Numbered from the stretch's first letter, positions 38,651 through 50,757 are shown. The stretch is 64,000 nucleotides of DNA from Helicobacter pylori (GCF_009689985.1 NZ_QBAW01000003.1:117028-181027), one strand, 5' to 3'. Numbers and translations: made by a program. Notes: generated by a model from the letters alone, not told the origin.

Positions 38651-38707
38651 CCGCATGCATCTTAATCAAACTGGATACAGATTTTACTTTTTTTACCCCA
38701 TAAATGC

Positions 38708-38713
38708 TATAAT
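38708..38713 (+). promoter_or_regulatory. -10 box of glnA
   Basis: TATAAT in ATGCTATAATCAC on the + strand, 46 bases before the glnA ATG; AAAGGTGG (38748-38755) is the ribosome site. No NtrC or sigma-54 type GG-N10-GC element was noticed. Confidence 0.65.
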
Positions 38714-38758
38714 CACCCCTATCAATTAAACTCAATTCATAACAATTAAAGGTGGTTA

Positions 38759-40204
38759 ATGATAGTAAGAACTCAAAATAGCGAAAGCAAGATCAAAGAG
38801 TTTTTTGAATTTTGCAAAGAAAATGAAGTGGAATTTGTGGATTTTAGATTCAGCGATATTAAAGGCACTTGGAACCATATCGCTTATTCTTTTGGGGCTT
38901 TAACGCATGGCATGTTTAAAGAGGGGATCCCTTTTGATGCGAGCTCTTTTAAAGGTTGGCAAGGCATTGAACATTCTGATATGATTTTAACCCCTGATTT
39001 GGTGCGTTATTTCATTGACCCTTTTAGCGCGGATGTGAGTGCAGTCGTGTTTTGCGATGTGTATGATGTGTATAAAAACCAGCCTTATGAGAAATGCCCT
39101 AGAAGTATCGCTAAAAAAGCCTTACAACATTTAAAAGATTCAGGTTTGGGCGATGTGGCTTATTTTGGTGCGGAGAATGAATTTTTTATCTTTGATTCTA
39201 TTAAGATTAAAGATGCTTCTAATTCCCAATACTACGAAGTGGATAGCGAAGAGGGCGAATGGAATAGGGATAAAAGCTTTGAAAATGGCGTGAATTTTGG
39301 GCATAGACCGGGCAAGCAAGGAGGCTATATACCTGTGCCGCCAACGGATACGATGATGGATATTCGCACAGAAATCGTGAAAGTCTTAAACCAAGTAGGG
39401 CTAGAAACTTTTGTTGTCCATCATGAAGTCGCGCAAGCGCAAGGCGAGGTGGGCGTGAAATTTGGGGATTTAGTGGAAGCCGCTGATAATGTCCAAAAAC
39501 TCAAATATGTGGTTAAAATGGTCGCTCATTTAAACGGGAAAACCGCCACTTTCATGCCAAAACCTTTATATGGGGATAACGGAAGCGGGATGCACACCCA
39601 TGTGAGCGTTTGGAAAAACAACGAAAACCTTTTTAGCGGCGAAACTTACAAGGGCTTGAGCGAGTTTGCCTTGCATTTTTTAGGGGGCGTGTTGCGCCAC
39701 GCTAGAGGGTTAGCCGCTTTCACTAACGCTTCCACTAATTCTTACAAACGCCTAATTCCTGGCTATGAAGCCCCATCCATTTTAACTTATTCGGCTAATA
39801 ACAGGAGTGCGAGCGTGCGTATCCCTTATGGGATTTCTAAAAACAGTGCTAGGTTTGAATTCAGGTTTCCTGACAGCTCATCAAACCCCTACTTGGCTTT
39901 TGGGGCTATTTTAATGGCGGGCATTGATGGCGTTAAAAACAAAATGGATCCCGGCGAAGCGATGGATATTAACCTTTTCAAATTGACTTTAGATGAAATT
40001 AGGGAAAAAGGTATCAAACAAATGCCCCACACTTTAAGGAGATCGTTAGAAGAAATGCTAGCCGATAAGCAGTATTTAAAAGAAGGTCAGGTCTTTAGCG
40101 AAGAATTTATCCAGGCCTATCAGTCTCTTAAATTCAACGCTGAAGTGTTCCCATGGGAGAGCAAACCCCATCCCTTTGAATTTATCACCACTTATTCATG
40201 CTAA
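38759..40204 (+). CDS. glnA: Glutamine synthetase, type I
   Basis: This 481-residue enzyme condenses ammonium and glutamate, important in a urease-producing organism that makes much ammonia. Active-site motifs are [17 protein letters not shown] and NRSASVRIP. The usual adenylylated Tyr (NLYDLP in E. coli) is replaced by Phe at residue 407 (NLFKLT), so control by GlnE-type adenylylation is not possible; this is a known H. pylori trait. It is monocistronic on the + strand within a - strand neighbourhood. Confidence 0.97.
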   Translation: MIVRTQNSESKIKEFFEFCKENEVEFVDFRFSDIKGTWNHIAYSFGALTHGMFKEGIPFDASSFKGWQGIEHSDMILTPDLVRYFIDPFSADVSAVVFCDVYDVYKNQPYEKCPRSIAKKALQHLKDSGLGDVAYFGAENEFFIFDSIKIKDASNSQYYEVDSEEGEWNRDKSFENGVNFGHRPGKQGGYIPVPPTDTMMDIRTEIVKVLNQVGLETFVVHHEVAQAQGEVGVKFGDLVEAADNVQKLKYVVKMVAHLNGKTATFMPKPLYGDNGSGMHTHVSVWKNNENLFSGETYKGLSEFALHFLGGVLRHARGLAAFTNASTNSYKRLIPGYEAPSILTYSANNRSASVRIPYGISKNSARFEFRFPDSSSNPYLAFGAILMAGIDGVKNKMDPGEAMDINLFKLTLDEIREKGIKQMPHTLRRSLEEMLADKQYLKEGQVFSEEFIQAYQSLKFNAEVFPWESKPHPFEFITTYSC

Positions 40205-40444
40205 AACAATGAGCAAATCAATAATCCCACTCTAAAAGTTTAGAATAAGAAAAAAATACCTTGTTCTCAAAAAAGTGGTTGGAAAAATTGATTTTCTTTG
40301 CTTTTTGGATAAGTTTTGCTTAACGCTTTTTAATCTTTAAAAATGGGGTTTTAGTCGCCTTAATTTAAGATTTTATTTTATGGTAGAAATTTATTTTCTT
40401 TAAGGGAACAGAGAGTATCTAAAATAACACCCCTAAAAACCCAA

Positions 40445-40633
40445 CTAAAACCCAATATCAGTTTGATTGCTAAAATAAGGGCTATCAAAGTCTTTGGGCG
40501 TGTAGTACACTTCTTTCTCCATAACAGCGTCTTTAATGCAAGCAACACGCAAAGCGTCAAAACGAGTTTCAACGCTAGCGCAACCGCCGAGTAAAGACGC
40601 TCCAATAAACATACTATTTCTAATGGTTTTCAT
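40445..40633 (-). CDS. Small lipoprotein (HP0511-like)
   Basis: This 62-residue protein has a signal peptide and lipobox LGGC, the lipidated Cys being about residue 18. The short mature domain contains two Tyr-rich patches (VYYTPKDFDSPYF). AAAGGATATAAAATG gives a clear ribosome site. The function is unknown. It is alone between glnA (convergent) and the structured region upstream of it. Confidence 0.75.
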   Translation of the reverse strand: MKTIRNSMFIGASLLGGCASVETRFDALRVACIKDAVMEKEVYYTPKDFDSPYFSNQTDIGF

Positions 40634-40803
40634 TTTATATCCTTTTGTTTTAAAATTTTTAATAACTCAAATACTTTAATCATGCGTTTATGATAGTTAA
40701 GATTTATTATTAAACAAAAAATAAATGAAATTCAAAACAATCACAATAACGCCCTAAATCCAAACCATAAACGCTACCCTTTGTAAGCCTTGCTAATTTT
40801 TGC

Positions 40804-40809
40804 TATAAT
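40804..40809 (+). promoter_or_regulatory. -10 box of a candidate small RNA
   Basis: A perfect TATAAT in TTTGCTATAATAAAG on the + strand with no ORF downstream; the predicted transcript begins with a 12-bp hairpin. Confidence 0.5.
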
Positions 40810-40814
40810 AAAGC

Positions 40815-40930
40815 CCTAACTAAAATCACTCATTTTATTTTAGTTAGGCTCCTTGAATTAAAATTATAGTAAGTCTTGCTAGACTTGTGTCCTAGCCACA
40901 CGAGGCAAGATCAATCCTTAAAAAAACAAA
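40815..40930 (+). ncRNA. Candidate small RNA downstream of dapB
   Basis: Predicted from the TATAAT at 40804-40809. It starts with a perfect 12-bp inverted repeat around 40815-40849, has a second hairpin at about 40870-40885, and contains no ATG. The 3' end is a guess. It lies antisense to any dapB read-through. Confidence 0.3.
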
Positions 40931-40979
40931 CCTTTCCAATACAGCTTGATTGTCAGCAATATCCCTTATAGCAGTAAAA

Positions 40980-41005
40980 GCCCTTTAATAAGGCTAATAA
41001 AGGGC
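40980..41005 (-). terminator. Rho-independent terminator of dapB
   Basis: On the - strand, GCCCTTTA/TAAAGGGC (8 bp, 10-base loop) is followed directly by TTTT. It lies 50 bases after the dapB stop, ending the csd3-to-dapB run. Confidence 0.7.
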
Positions 41006-41054
41006 GGTGATTTCATTATAGAAGCGTGCATCTATACAAAAAGAATTAAAACAT

Positions 41055-41819
41055 TCAACCAAACATTTCGCTGATTTCATATTTTTTAGCGGCTTTATCC
41101 TTAAGCCACAGAGCCACTTCTAAAGCCCCTTTAGCAAAAATAGATCGGTTAGTCGCTGTATGGCTAAGCTCTATGTATTCGCCCTCTAAATAAAACCCTA
41201 TCGTGTGCTTCCCGGCAACATCGCCCCCCCTTAAAGTGGCTATGCCAATGCTTTCTTTAGAGCGCAAACCTTCTCTGTGAGTGGTAAGAGCGTTTTTTTC
41301 ATCATACCCCCTAGCCTTAGCGCAAGTTTCATACAAACTCAACGCAGTGCCGCTCGGGGCGTCTTTTTTGAGATTGTGGTGCGTTTCTACAATTTCAATA
41401 TCCGCATCTTTTAATTTCAAAGAGGCTAAAAAGACTAATTGATTGAGCATCATGATCCCTAAAGACATGTTGTGCGCATGCAAAAGCGGCGCTTTTAAGG
41501 CTAATTGTTGCATTTTTTCTAGCGTTTCTTTTTCTAAACCGGTCGTGCCAGAAACTAAAATTTTAGGGCATTCTAAAAGAGCCTCTAGCAAATGATCCAC
41601 GCCTTTAGGTAGAGAAAAATCAATCACGCATTCGCAAGCTCTCACAAACGCTTTTAAATCATTGGTTACTAAAGGGGTGTGCGAAAAAGAGCTGAAATCT
41701 GTTTCGCATTTTTGCCTAACAAACACGCTAGACAGCGCTAATCCCTTATACCCCCCTTTTAATTCTTTTAAAAGCAGTTTCCCTATACGACCGCTCGCTC
41801 CATAAACACCGATTTTCAT
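41055..41819 (-). CDS. dapB: 4-hydroxy-tetrahydrodipicolinate reductase
   Basis: This 254-residue enzyme of the diaminopimelate/lysine pathway supplies peptidoglycan precursor. The NAD(P)H-binding motif GASGRIGK is at 7-14, the catalytic stretch is [16 protein letters not shown], and the substrate motif GVYGASGR is at the N-terminus. It lies 22 bases downstream of glcD and ends at an intrinsic terminator. Confidence 0.96.
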   Translation of the reverse strand: MKIGVYGASGRIGKLLLKELKGGYKGLALSSVFVRQKCETDFSSFSHTPLVTNDLKAFVRACECVIDFSLPKGVDHLLEALLECPKILVSGTTGLEKETLEKMQQLALKAPLLHAHNMSLGIMMLNQLVFLASLKLKDADIEIVETHHNLKKDAPSGTALSLYETCAKARGYDEKNALTTHREGLRSKESIGIATLRGGDVAGKHTIGFYLEGEYIELSHTATNRSIFAKGALEVALWLKDKAAKKYEISEMFG

Positions 41820-41841
41820 GCGCTTTCCTTGCTTTTCAATC

Positions 41842-43221
41842 TTACAACCCCATTTTAAAAGGGTTTAAAATATTATTAGGATCAAGGGCTTTTTTAATAT
41901 TCCTAAAAAGCTCCATTTCACTATGATTAAACGCTAAAGGCATGAATTTAGCTTTAGACAAGCCTATGCCATGCTCCCCGCTTAAAGTCCCCTCCAAACT
42001 AATAGCGGCCTGAAAAATCTCTTCCATAGCCTTATGGCCTTTTTCTAAATCTCTTTTAGGATCTTCTAGCATGATATTCACATGCACATTGCCATCGCCC
42101 GTATGCCCAAAACAAGGGATTTTAAAGCCGTATTTTTGGCTGATTTTGGCGACTTCTTGCAACAAACTCGGCAAACTCGCCCTAGGAACGGTTACATCTT
42201 CATTCAATTTCTTTTTACCATAAACGCTAATACTTTGAGAAGCGTTACGCCTTGAAAACCATAAATCTTGCTCTTCTTGTTCGTTTTGAGCGATCTTAAA
42301 ACCCACGCACCCATTGGCTTTAAAATGCTTTTCTATCTCATTGAGTTGCCATGCAATCTGCTCTTTTACCACGCCATCTACTTGAGTGATGAGTATCGCT
42401 CCAGCGTCTTTGGGTAAGCCTTTAGAAAATCGTTCCTCAACCGCTTTGATGCTCAAATTATCCAAAAATTCCATCGCCACAGGCGTAACGCCGCTGCTCA
42501 TTGTCTTATAAACAGCATTCATGGCGTCTTCAATATGGTTAAAAACCCCCATCGCGCTTTGTTTTAGGGGCGGTTTGACTAAAAGCTTTAAAGTGATTTC
42601 AGAAATCACGCCCAAACACCCCTCACTAGCGATCATCAGCCCTGCAACATTAAAGCCTGCGACATCTTTGATCGTTTTTTTGCCTGCCCTTATGATTTCA
42701 CCATTCGCTAAAACCACTCTCATCGCCATGACATAATCTTTCGTGATGCCGTATTTAGCCGCGCGCATGCCACCGGCATTTTCAGCGACATTCCCCCCTA
42801 AAGTGCTTTGATTCTCACTCGCTGGATCTGGGGGGTAGAATAGATTCAATTTTTCCACTTCGTTTTGGAAATGCTTGTTGATCACGCCCGGTTCTACTCT
42901 AGCGATTAAATTTTTAGTGTCAATCTCTAAAATCTTATCCAAATGCTTTTCCACGCTTAAAACTAGCCCTCCGCTCACGCTCAACGCTCCCCCGGTGAAA
43001 CCGCTCCCAGCCCCCCTAGGCACAACGATAATGCGATGCTCGTTGCAATATTTTAAAATCTGGCTGATTTCTTGCTCATTTTTAGGGAAAATCACACCGC
43101 TAGGCAAATGCCTTTCTTTGGTAGCGTCATAGCAATAAGCGTTCAAATGCGCTAAATCAGTGAAAAAATCCTCTCCCCCTACCAGGTTTTTAAAATATTG
43201 GATGTGTTGCTTCTCTAACAT
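41842..43221 (-). CDS. glcD: FAD-linked D-lactate/glycolate oxidase (GlcD family)
   Basis: This 459-residue FAD-binding oxidoreductase has PCMH-type motif [15 protein letters not shown] (about residues 62-76), PPDPAS, and C-terminal motifs [11 protein letters not shown] and SGEHGIG of the FAD-linked oxidase C-domain. It likely oxidises D-lactate or glycolate and feeds electrons to the quinone pool. Substrate cannot be told from sequence. It lies 1 base after pgbA. Confidence 0.9.
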   Translation of the reverse strand: MLEKQHIQYFKNLVGGEDFFTDLAHLNAYCYDATKERHLPSGVIFPKNEQEISQILKYCNEHRIIVVPRGAGSGFTGGALSVSGGLVLSVEKHLDKILEIDTKNLIARVEPGVINKHFQNEVEKLNLFYPPDPASENQSTLGGNVAENAGGMRAAKYGITKDYVMAMRVVLANGEIIRAGKKTIKDVAGFNVAGLMIASEGCLGVISEITLKLLVKPPLKQSAMGVFNHIEDAMNAVYKTMSSGVTPVAMEFLDNLSIKAVEERFSKGLPKDAGAILITQVDGVVKEQIAWQLNEIEKHFKANGCVGFKIAQNEQEEQDLWFSRRNASQSISVYGKKKLNEDVTVPRASLPSLLQEVAKISQKYGFKIPCFGHTGDGNVHVNIMLEDPKRDLEKGHKAMEEIFQAAISLEGTLSGEHGIGLSKAKFMPLAFNHSEMELFRNIKKALDPNNILNPFKMGL

Positions 43222-43222
43222 G

Positions 43223-44575
43223 CTATTTTTTACCCGCTTCTAGAGCCTTTCTTCGCTCTTCAAGCTCTTTTTCATCTCTTTCTTGATGCTCTTTGGCTCT
43301 TTTTTCAAATTCTCTCGCCCTTTGTTCGGCTTTGGCTTTTTTCTTTTCTTCTTTCAAGCGGCGTTTTTCTTCTTTAGAGCTTGGTTTTGACGCTTCTTTT
43401 TTAATGGCACTCTCTTTTAAGACAGGAGTGTTTTCTGTGTCTTTTGGAGTGGCGTTATTTTCATGACTTGGCTCTTTAGTGGCTTCTTGTTTGATTTCTT
43501 GCTCATTTTCTTTGGCATTGGCTTTTTCATTGCCTTGATCCATGCCTAGAGCCTTCCTCCTCTCTTCAGTCTCTCTCTCATCTCTTTCATCATGCGTTTT
43601 TTCTTTTTCTTCAAATTCCATAGCCTTTTTGGTGGCATTGGCTTTTTTCCTTTCATCTCTTAAATAGCGCCTTTCTTCTTTAACATCAAGTTTGCGCTCT
43701 GCTTTTTGGTAGTTTTTCTCTTCTAAAGTAGGAGCGTTTTCTGTGCCTTGATTGGCTTTTTTAGGCTCTTTAATGGCCTCTTGCTTGATTTCTCGTTTAA
43801 TTTCTCTAGAATCAATCCTTTCTTCTTGCTTTTTAATCCTTACTTCTTTGCGTTTTTCCTTTTTCACTAAAGCGTCATAGTAAGCAAAATAATTTTTAGA
43901 TTGACTGCCTGAAAAAAGTTTCCCTAGCGTGCCTGCATCAATGCCCTCAACCCTAGAAAAAAACGGCGTAGAAGTTTTAGTAACGCCGCTTGTATCCAGC
44001 TCTCTTTTTTCTAAAATTTCAAAACTCTCACAGCTTAAAATATTGAGCGTGTTCGTGGTTACAATATAAATCACCCCCACGCTATAAACATTGCACGCTT
44101 TCCTTAAATTAGCGATTTTTGGGTCAAACCCGTTCAAAAAAGTAACCAACAAATCAGAACTAATAAAATTAATATCGGTGTTAGTCGCTCTGATTTGCTC
44201 ATAGAGTTCATCATTAGGAGCGATTAAAAACGCTTGGTTGTTGAATTGCCTAAAATAGACTAAATCCCCCTTTCTAGCGACCATTCTTGGAGTGGGTAAA
44301 TGGCTTTGTTTCATAGACTCAAACGCTCTGAATTTAGCCGTTGCAACACCATTTTCAACGGCAATAATGACCACTTCAGAATTAACGATTTCATAATCTG
44401 AAAGTTTAGTAACGACAAAACCAAACTCCCCCACTTGCAAATCATGAGCCGGAAAACGAATGATTTTTTTAGGCAAATCCACAAATTCTATACTCACTCT
44501 TAAGGGTTCTTGCCAAGAGGCTGATTGCAAGCTTATAAAACTCATTAGAAGAAGTCCTATCAAAAGCCTTAACAT
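43223..44575 (-). CDS. pgbA: PgbA, plasminogen-binding surface protein
   Basis: This 450-residue exported protein starts MLRLLIGLLLMSF (signal peptide). The ATG at 44575 was chosen because AAAAGGAATTTT precedes it; an in-frame ATG 18 bases upstream lacks a site. The globular N-terminal part (to about 230) is followed by a highly charged Lys/Glu/Arg coiled coil containing two related ~100-residue blocks (each with KEP..., EERRKAL). It ends in Lys-Lys, consistent with plasminogen kringle binding by C-terminal lysine, as reported for HP0508. Confidence 0.88.
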   Translation of the reverse strand: MLRLLIGLLLMSFISLQSASWQEPLRVSIEFVDLPKKIIRFPAHDLQVGEFGFVVTKLSDYEIVNSEVVIIAVENGVATAKFRAFESMKQSHLPTPRMVARKGDLVYFRQFNNQAFLIAPNDELYEQIRATNTDINFISSDLLVTFLNGFDPKIANLRKACNVYSVGVIYIVTTNTLNILSCESFEILEKRELDTSGVTKTSTPFFSRVEGIDAGTLGKLFSGSQSKNYFAYYDALVKKEKRKEVRIKKQEERIDSREIKREIKQEAIKEPKKANQGTENAPTLEEKNYQKAERKLDVKEERRYLRDERKKANATKKAMEFEEKEKTHDERDERETEERRKALGMDQGNEKANAKENEQEIKQEATKEPSHENNATPKDTENTPVLKESAIKKEASKPSSKEEKRRLKEEKKKAKAEQRAREFEKRAKEHQERDEKELEERRKALEAGKK

Positions 44576-44585
44576 AAAATTCCTT

Positions 44586-45233
44586 TTAAACATTTTTAAT
44601 ATTTTTAAATTTTTTTAAATGCCATAAAATGGCTAAAGACAATCCGGTGGTTTTAGCGTATTGAAAATCCATTATAAAATCAAAAGCTTTTGATCGCTCT
44701 AAAAACAGCACTTCAATCTTTTCGGCATCAATCCCCCCACCCTTTGAAACCTTCAAACCCTCATGCACTTCAGCGTAATAGAGCGTTTGCAAACTCCCGC
44801 TCAACCCGGTCGCGCTATAAAATTGGCCTATGGTTTCTAAATTTTTAGGGCTAATTTGATAACCGCATTCTTCTAGTGCTTCTTCGCAAGCGATTTCTTC
44901 TAAACTCTTATTAGCTTTATCCACAAGCCCCGCGCACAATTCATAAGTGTATCCGTCAATATTTTGATCTTGATCGCACTTAAAATGAAAATGGCGCGCA
45001 TAAATGGCTGGGCGGAATTGTTTCACAATCACAAAGCAATCGGATTCTTTTTCATAGAGTAAAACCGCCACGCTGTCTAAAGACTTAATAATATCCCATG
45101 TTTTCTTAGTATTCTCTTCATTATAATGCATGCGTTTTAATTCTATGAAATTAGAGCTAGAACAAGGCTCTAAATACACACTGGAATTATCTATTAAAGA
45201 TTTTTGATTGAAAGCATTCTTAAAATAAGACAT
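44586..45233 (-). CDS. Nudix hydrolase, UDP-sugar pyrophosphatase type
   Basis: This 215-residue Nudix protein has Nudix box GLVDKANKSLEEIACEEALE then ECGY, including EExG metal-binding residues. The sequence around it (AGLVD...SLEE.AC.EA.EECGY) closely resembles eukaryotic NUDT14-like UDP-glucose pyrophosphatases, more than ADP-ribose types. The box has one extra residue compared with the classic GX5EX7REUXEEXGU. It likely clears nucleotide sugars or similar compounds. It shares one base with csd3 and lies 10 bases before pgbA. Confidence 0.85.
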   Translation of the reverse strand: MSYFKNAFNQKSLIDNSSVYLEPCSSSNFIELKRMHYNEENTKKTWDIIKSLDSVAVLLYEKESDCFVIVKQFRPAIYARHFHFKCDQDQNIDGYTYELCAGLVDKANKSLEEIACEEALEECGYQISPKNLETIGQFYSATGLSGSLQTLYYAEVHEGLKVSKGGGIDAEKIEVLFLERSKAFDFIMDFQYAKTTGLSLAILWHLKKFKNIKNV

Positions 45234-46444
45234 TAAAAACCCTCTAAAAGATAAAATGAATTTTTTTCAAAAGAATGGGTTTTAAGAAGTTCTTCTAATT
45301 TTTGCTTAGAATGCTGAGCTTTTTCTAAAAAAACCTCTCTTTGCTTGCCGTGTAATTTGCTTTTAGCGGTGCGGATATAGCCTAAAGGATTAATGGGGCG
45401 GGAGTTTTTATACACGCCAAAATGCAAATGCGGCCCGGTGCTTAAACCGGTGCTTCCCACTCTCCCTATGATTTGCCCTTTTTTAACGAATGATCCTTTT
45501 TTTAACCCCTTAGCAAACGCGCTCATGTGAGCATACACTAGGCGCAATTCGTTCAAATGGATTTCAACCACATTCCCATACCCCACCTTAACCCCTATAA
45601 AACCCACACGCCCGTCTGAAGCAGAATGGATCAAACTGCCATGTTTAGCCGCATAATCCACGCCGTAATGAGGCCGTCTGACTTTTAAGACAGGATGGAA
45701 CCTCCCATACGAAAAAGGCGAAGAAATGCGGGTGTATTTCACTGGGGTTTCTAGTAAAAACCCTGCCACTTCTTGCGCCTTTGAGTCATAATAGCGCCCG
45801 TTTGAATGGGAAAAAAGATAGTATTGGTTAAAGCGAGAGCTAATCATGGCTATTTTAATGGTTGGTTGGCCAAACGCTTGCCCCACACGATAATCCCTTG
45901 TATAAACGATAGCGATTTTATCGTTTTTTGCTAGGCGTTTAAAAGGCACGCTTTTTTTATACGCGTTCATCAATTGGTTGGCTAAAAGGAGGTCATTGGT
46001 GGCTTTGACAATATCTTGATAGGGCGAAGTTTGCAAAGAAAGAAGGAGGGTTTTTTCTTTACGAGTGAAGATAATGGGGATAAAGTCTAAAAAATAATCC
46101 TCTCCTTTTTTGTAAATATGGATTTGCAAATCCTGACTTATAGGGATAAGGGCTTGAATGAGCGTGTTGTTAGCATCTCTTAAGGTGTAGTAGGTAACAT
46201 TGCTTTGAATTTCAGCGCTCAATTCTTTATCTTGAGAGCTTAAGTTGTAGTAGAGTTTTTGAGGGATATGGTTTTTTTCTAAAAACCCTAACAGCGTGAG
46301 CTTATCCCACACAAGCCTTTCACCCACCAATAAAGTTTGCTTTTTAGCCATTTCATCGGCTTTTAAAAGAACCCCATGGGATAAAAAAGCAACCATTAAA
46401 GAATAGATAAAATTTAAAATAATTTTCTTATGAAAAAATACCAT
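45233..46444 (-). CDS. csd3: Csd3/HdpA, M23 peptidoglycan endo/carboxypeptidase
   Basis: This 403-residue periplasmic zinc peptidase cuts D,D-crosslinks and pentapeptides and is needed for helical shape. The N-terminal membrane anchor is at about 9-30. The M23 domain is at about 255-365: HYGVDYAA (metal His and Asp), YAHMS and GPHLHFGV (metal HxH). The ATG at 46444 gives the published 403-residue length; a TTG 21 bases upstream is an alternative. A TATACT -10 box lies near 46484. Confidence 0.93.
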   Translation of the reverse strand: MVFFHKKIILNFIYSLMVAFLSHGVLLKADEMAKKQTLLVGERLVWDKLTLLGFLEKNHIPQKLYYNLSSQDKELSAEIQSNVTYYTLRDANNTLIQALIPISQDLQIHIYKKGEDYFLDFIPIIFTRKEKTLLLSLQTSPYQDIVKATNDLLLANQLMNAYKKSVPFKRLAKNDKIAIVYTRDYRVGQAFGQPTIKIAMISSRFNQYYLFSHSNGRYYDSKAQEVAGFLLETPVKYTRISSPFSYGRFHPVLKVRRPHYGVDYAAKHGSLIHSASDGRVGFIGVKVGYGNVVEIHLNELRLVYAHMSAFAKGLKKGSFVKKGQIIGRVGSTGLSTGPHLHFGVYKNSRPINPLGYIRTAKSKLHGKQREVFLEKAQHSKQKLEELLKTHSFEKNSFYLLEGF

Positions 46445-46483
46445 GCAGTTGTTTAATGCCTTCAATTGAATCTGTATTTTATT

Positions 46484-46489
46484 AGTATA
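46484..46489 (-). promoter_or_regulatory. Possible -10 box of csd3
   Basis: TATACT on the - strand, about 40 bases upstream of csd3, in the AT-rich gap after the restriction gene. Confidence 0.4.
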
Positions 46490-46646
46490 ACATAAGCCGT
46501 TAAAGAAAAACGATACAAGTTTGAAGCCTAGCCTTGTTTTTATAGCTTTATGGAGCGCGTTTTATTGGTGCATGGTGGTTTCTCATAAATGGTTTTATCT
46601 CGCCTTATAGCGTTGGGTATTCCTTTTTAATCAATCCGTATCATTG

Positions 46647-47402
46647 TTAATTTTGAAGTATTTTTTTTAAAATCTTTAACACATCGTCATGGTGCACTTG
46701 GCTTAAAAGTCCAAAAATTTTAAGCATTTCTAAAAACATGGGAGCGTTGGTTTTATGGATAATCAAAAGAGCATGTTCTTTGGGCGTAGCCGTTCTGTTT
46801 AATAAGGGAGGAGCGGTTTTTAACTCCAAAATAGAAAAGCAAAAATACAGCATGGCTTGGGTTTTAGAACCATATTGTTGTTCTCTAATAACAATTTCGC
46901 TCAATTGATTATCATTAAAAGAATGAATGAGTAAAGGATAAAAAATGTGTGAAAGTTCAAAATCCATGCCACCAAATTGATGTGATCTAAATCTTTCTCT
47001 TGTAATCATAAAATTATCTTCTATAAATTGTTTTTGTTTTTCTAAATATTTTAAAGTATTTTCTAAATTTTCTAAACTGATTAAATCTAATTGCTTGGCA
47101 TAGTAAATAATCTCGCTCAATTCATAAAGAGTTTTTACTTTATTATTAGCCCCTAAAAAATGATATTTTTTATCTTTTAAAGTAGTAAGTTCAAATTTTT
47201 CTTTATCTTTAATGGGGACATCATAACCGATTTGCCACTCTACATAATGCTTTAAACTAAAAGGGATTGTTCTAGTCGCTGTTGAAACACCATAATCGCT
47301 AAAGGCATGTCTGATTTTCACACGCACTTTGCCTGAAATTGAAGTTAAAGGAATAAAAATCCCAATCACTTTTTCATCATGGTTAATTTTAATCAAACTC
47401 AC
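46647..47402 (-). CDS. Putative type II restriction endonuclease
   Basis: This 251-residue protein has no motif I can name. It directly follows, and overlaps by 14 bases, a DNA adenine methyltransferase on the same strand, which makes a cognate restriction enzyme the natural guess. Visible traits are a basic, mixed alpha/beta sequence, FRSHQFGGMDFELSH in the middle and a hydrophobic C-terminus. The frame is intact. In 26695 this corresponds roughly to the HP0503-HP0505 area. Confidence 0.55.
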   Translation of the reverse strand: MSLIKINHDEKVIGIFIPLTSISGKVRVKIRHAFSDYGVSTATRTIPFSLKHYVEWQIGYDVPIKDKEKFELTTLKDKKYHFLGANNKVKTLYELSEIIYYAKQLDLISLENLENTLKYLEKQKQFIEDNFMITRERFRSHQFGGMDFELSHIFYPLLIHSFNDNQLSEIVIREQQYGSKTQAMLYFCFSILELKTAPPLLNRTATPKEHALLIIHKTNAPMFLEMLKIFGLLSQVHHDDVLKILKKILQN

Positions 47403-48417
47403 AAGCGTGTCCTTGAAACAATTTTTTAAAATATTCTAAACGCACTCTTTTATCTTTTAAAAAAGCGTCTTTAATTTCTAAAAAAGCGGAATTTTCAATA
47501 ATAATATCCAAATTACCAAAATAATAAGGGATTTTAGGGGCAATTTCCTTAAAATAATGGATATATTGGTAATAGATCAATTTATCTTGACTGATTCGCA
47601 CCGCATTTTCGCTTGGCGCGTTTAAAAAAGTTTTGTTGCGTTTAAGGGCGTTAATGTCTCGCATGGGGAAAAAATAGCCCACGCATGCATCAACCTTTTT
47701 AGCGTTAGGGTATTTATCCACATAATTGGCTATATAGTCAAAATCGTTTAAGCATAGCGTCGTATCGCAATCAGTTGGAAAAATAAAACGCCTAATATCT
47801 GCATAGTCCATTCGCCCTCGCTCATATAAAGCTATCACAATAGGAAATTCGTTACTTTTAGTGAAAGATTTAGAAGAAACAACAAAAGCGTCTAAAAGCC
47901 TGTAATTATCCTTAAATAGCTTTAATTGCTTAAAATTAGCTTCTTTGATGAGATAAGATAAAGGGTGTAACACGCAAATAAACGCCGGCTTTAAAATTGC
48001 AAAAGATCTTAAAAAACTTATCCCTAAATCCCTAGACTTCAAATCGTTGTCTATCTCAAAAATGAAATCTTTATCTTTAATATTTTGTTTGATAAAGGAA
48101 GTTCTATCATTATAGGGGGGATTGCCCACGATGATTAAAGGCTCATCTTGGTTAATACCATAATTTTCTCTTTTAGGATTAGCTAGAGCGTTTATTATTA
48201 AAGCACCACAATTAGGGTCAATATCCGCTCCTATTTTTTTAGGGTGGTGGAGCTTTAAAAACTCTTGATTGCCACATGCGGTGTCTAAAAGCGTGTAGTC
48301 TTCAATACCAACATGCTTTTTTAAAAGCTTGTAAGTGCAATCCACTAAATAAGGGGGCGTGTAATAAGCCCCTAAATTCACGCTCTCTCGCTTATTTAAA
48401 TGTTTAGGGTTAATCAA
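47389..48417 (-). CDS. DNA adenine-N6 methyltransferase (type II R-M)
   Basis: This 342-residue methyltransferase has AdoMet motif I as LLDTACGNQEF (about 42-52) and catalytic motif IV NPPY at 99-102, in the order I then IV. The early motif NLGAYYTPPYLVD matches type II/III adenine methyltransferases that start with AYYTPP. Recognition site is unknown. It lies 6 bases after gyrB on the same strand, so it is probably co-transcribed with an essential gene. Confidence 0.85.
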   Translation of the reverse strand: MINPKHLNKRESVNLGAYYTPPYLVDCTYKLLKKHVGIEDYTLLDTACGNQEFLKLHHPKKIGADIDPNCGALIINALANPKRENYGINQDEPLIIVGNPPYNDRTSFIKQNIKDKDFIFEIDNDLKSRDLGISFLRSFAILKPAFICVLHPLSYLIKEANFKQLKLFKDNYRLLDAFVVSSKSFTKSNEFPIVIALYERGRMDYADIRRFIFPTDCDTTLCLNDFDYIANYVDKYPNAKKVDACVGYFFPMRDINALKRNKTFLNAPSENAVRISQDKLIYYQYIHYFKEIAPKIPYYFGNLDIIIENSAFLEIKDAFLKDKRVRLEYFKKLFQGHACEFD

Positions 48418-48423
48418 AATCCC

Positions 48424-50745
<2,322 letters not shown>

Positions 50746-50757
50746 TCAATCAAGCCT

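Larger units (their letters stand above)
40634..41054. other. Structured HP0511-dapB intergenic region, possible small RNAs
   Basis: This 421-base gap has no ORF with a start and ribosome site. It contains a + strand TATAAT (40804-40809) followed by a large hairpin (CCTAACTAAAAT/ATTTTAGTTAGG, about 40815-40849); a second hairpin AAGTCT-TGCT-AGACTT (about 40870-40885); a - strand TATAAT (41015-41020); and the dapB terminator (40980-41005). Opposed promoters facing into a structured, non-coding stretch suggest one or two small RNAs. No match to tmRNA, RNase P or SRP RNA was recognised. Confidence 0.5.

Noticed and set aside
40200..40300. glnA terminator from TCTAAA/TTTAGA
   Set aside because: Stem of six A/T-rich pairs with a two-base loop; too weak to report as a feature.
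40378..40605. 75-codon - strand frame overlapping the small lipoprotein gene
   Set aside because: It overlaps a better ORF with lipobox and ribosome site, and has no export or domain signal.
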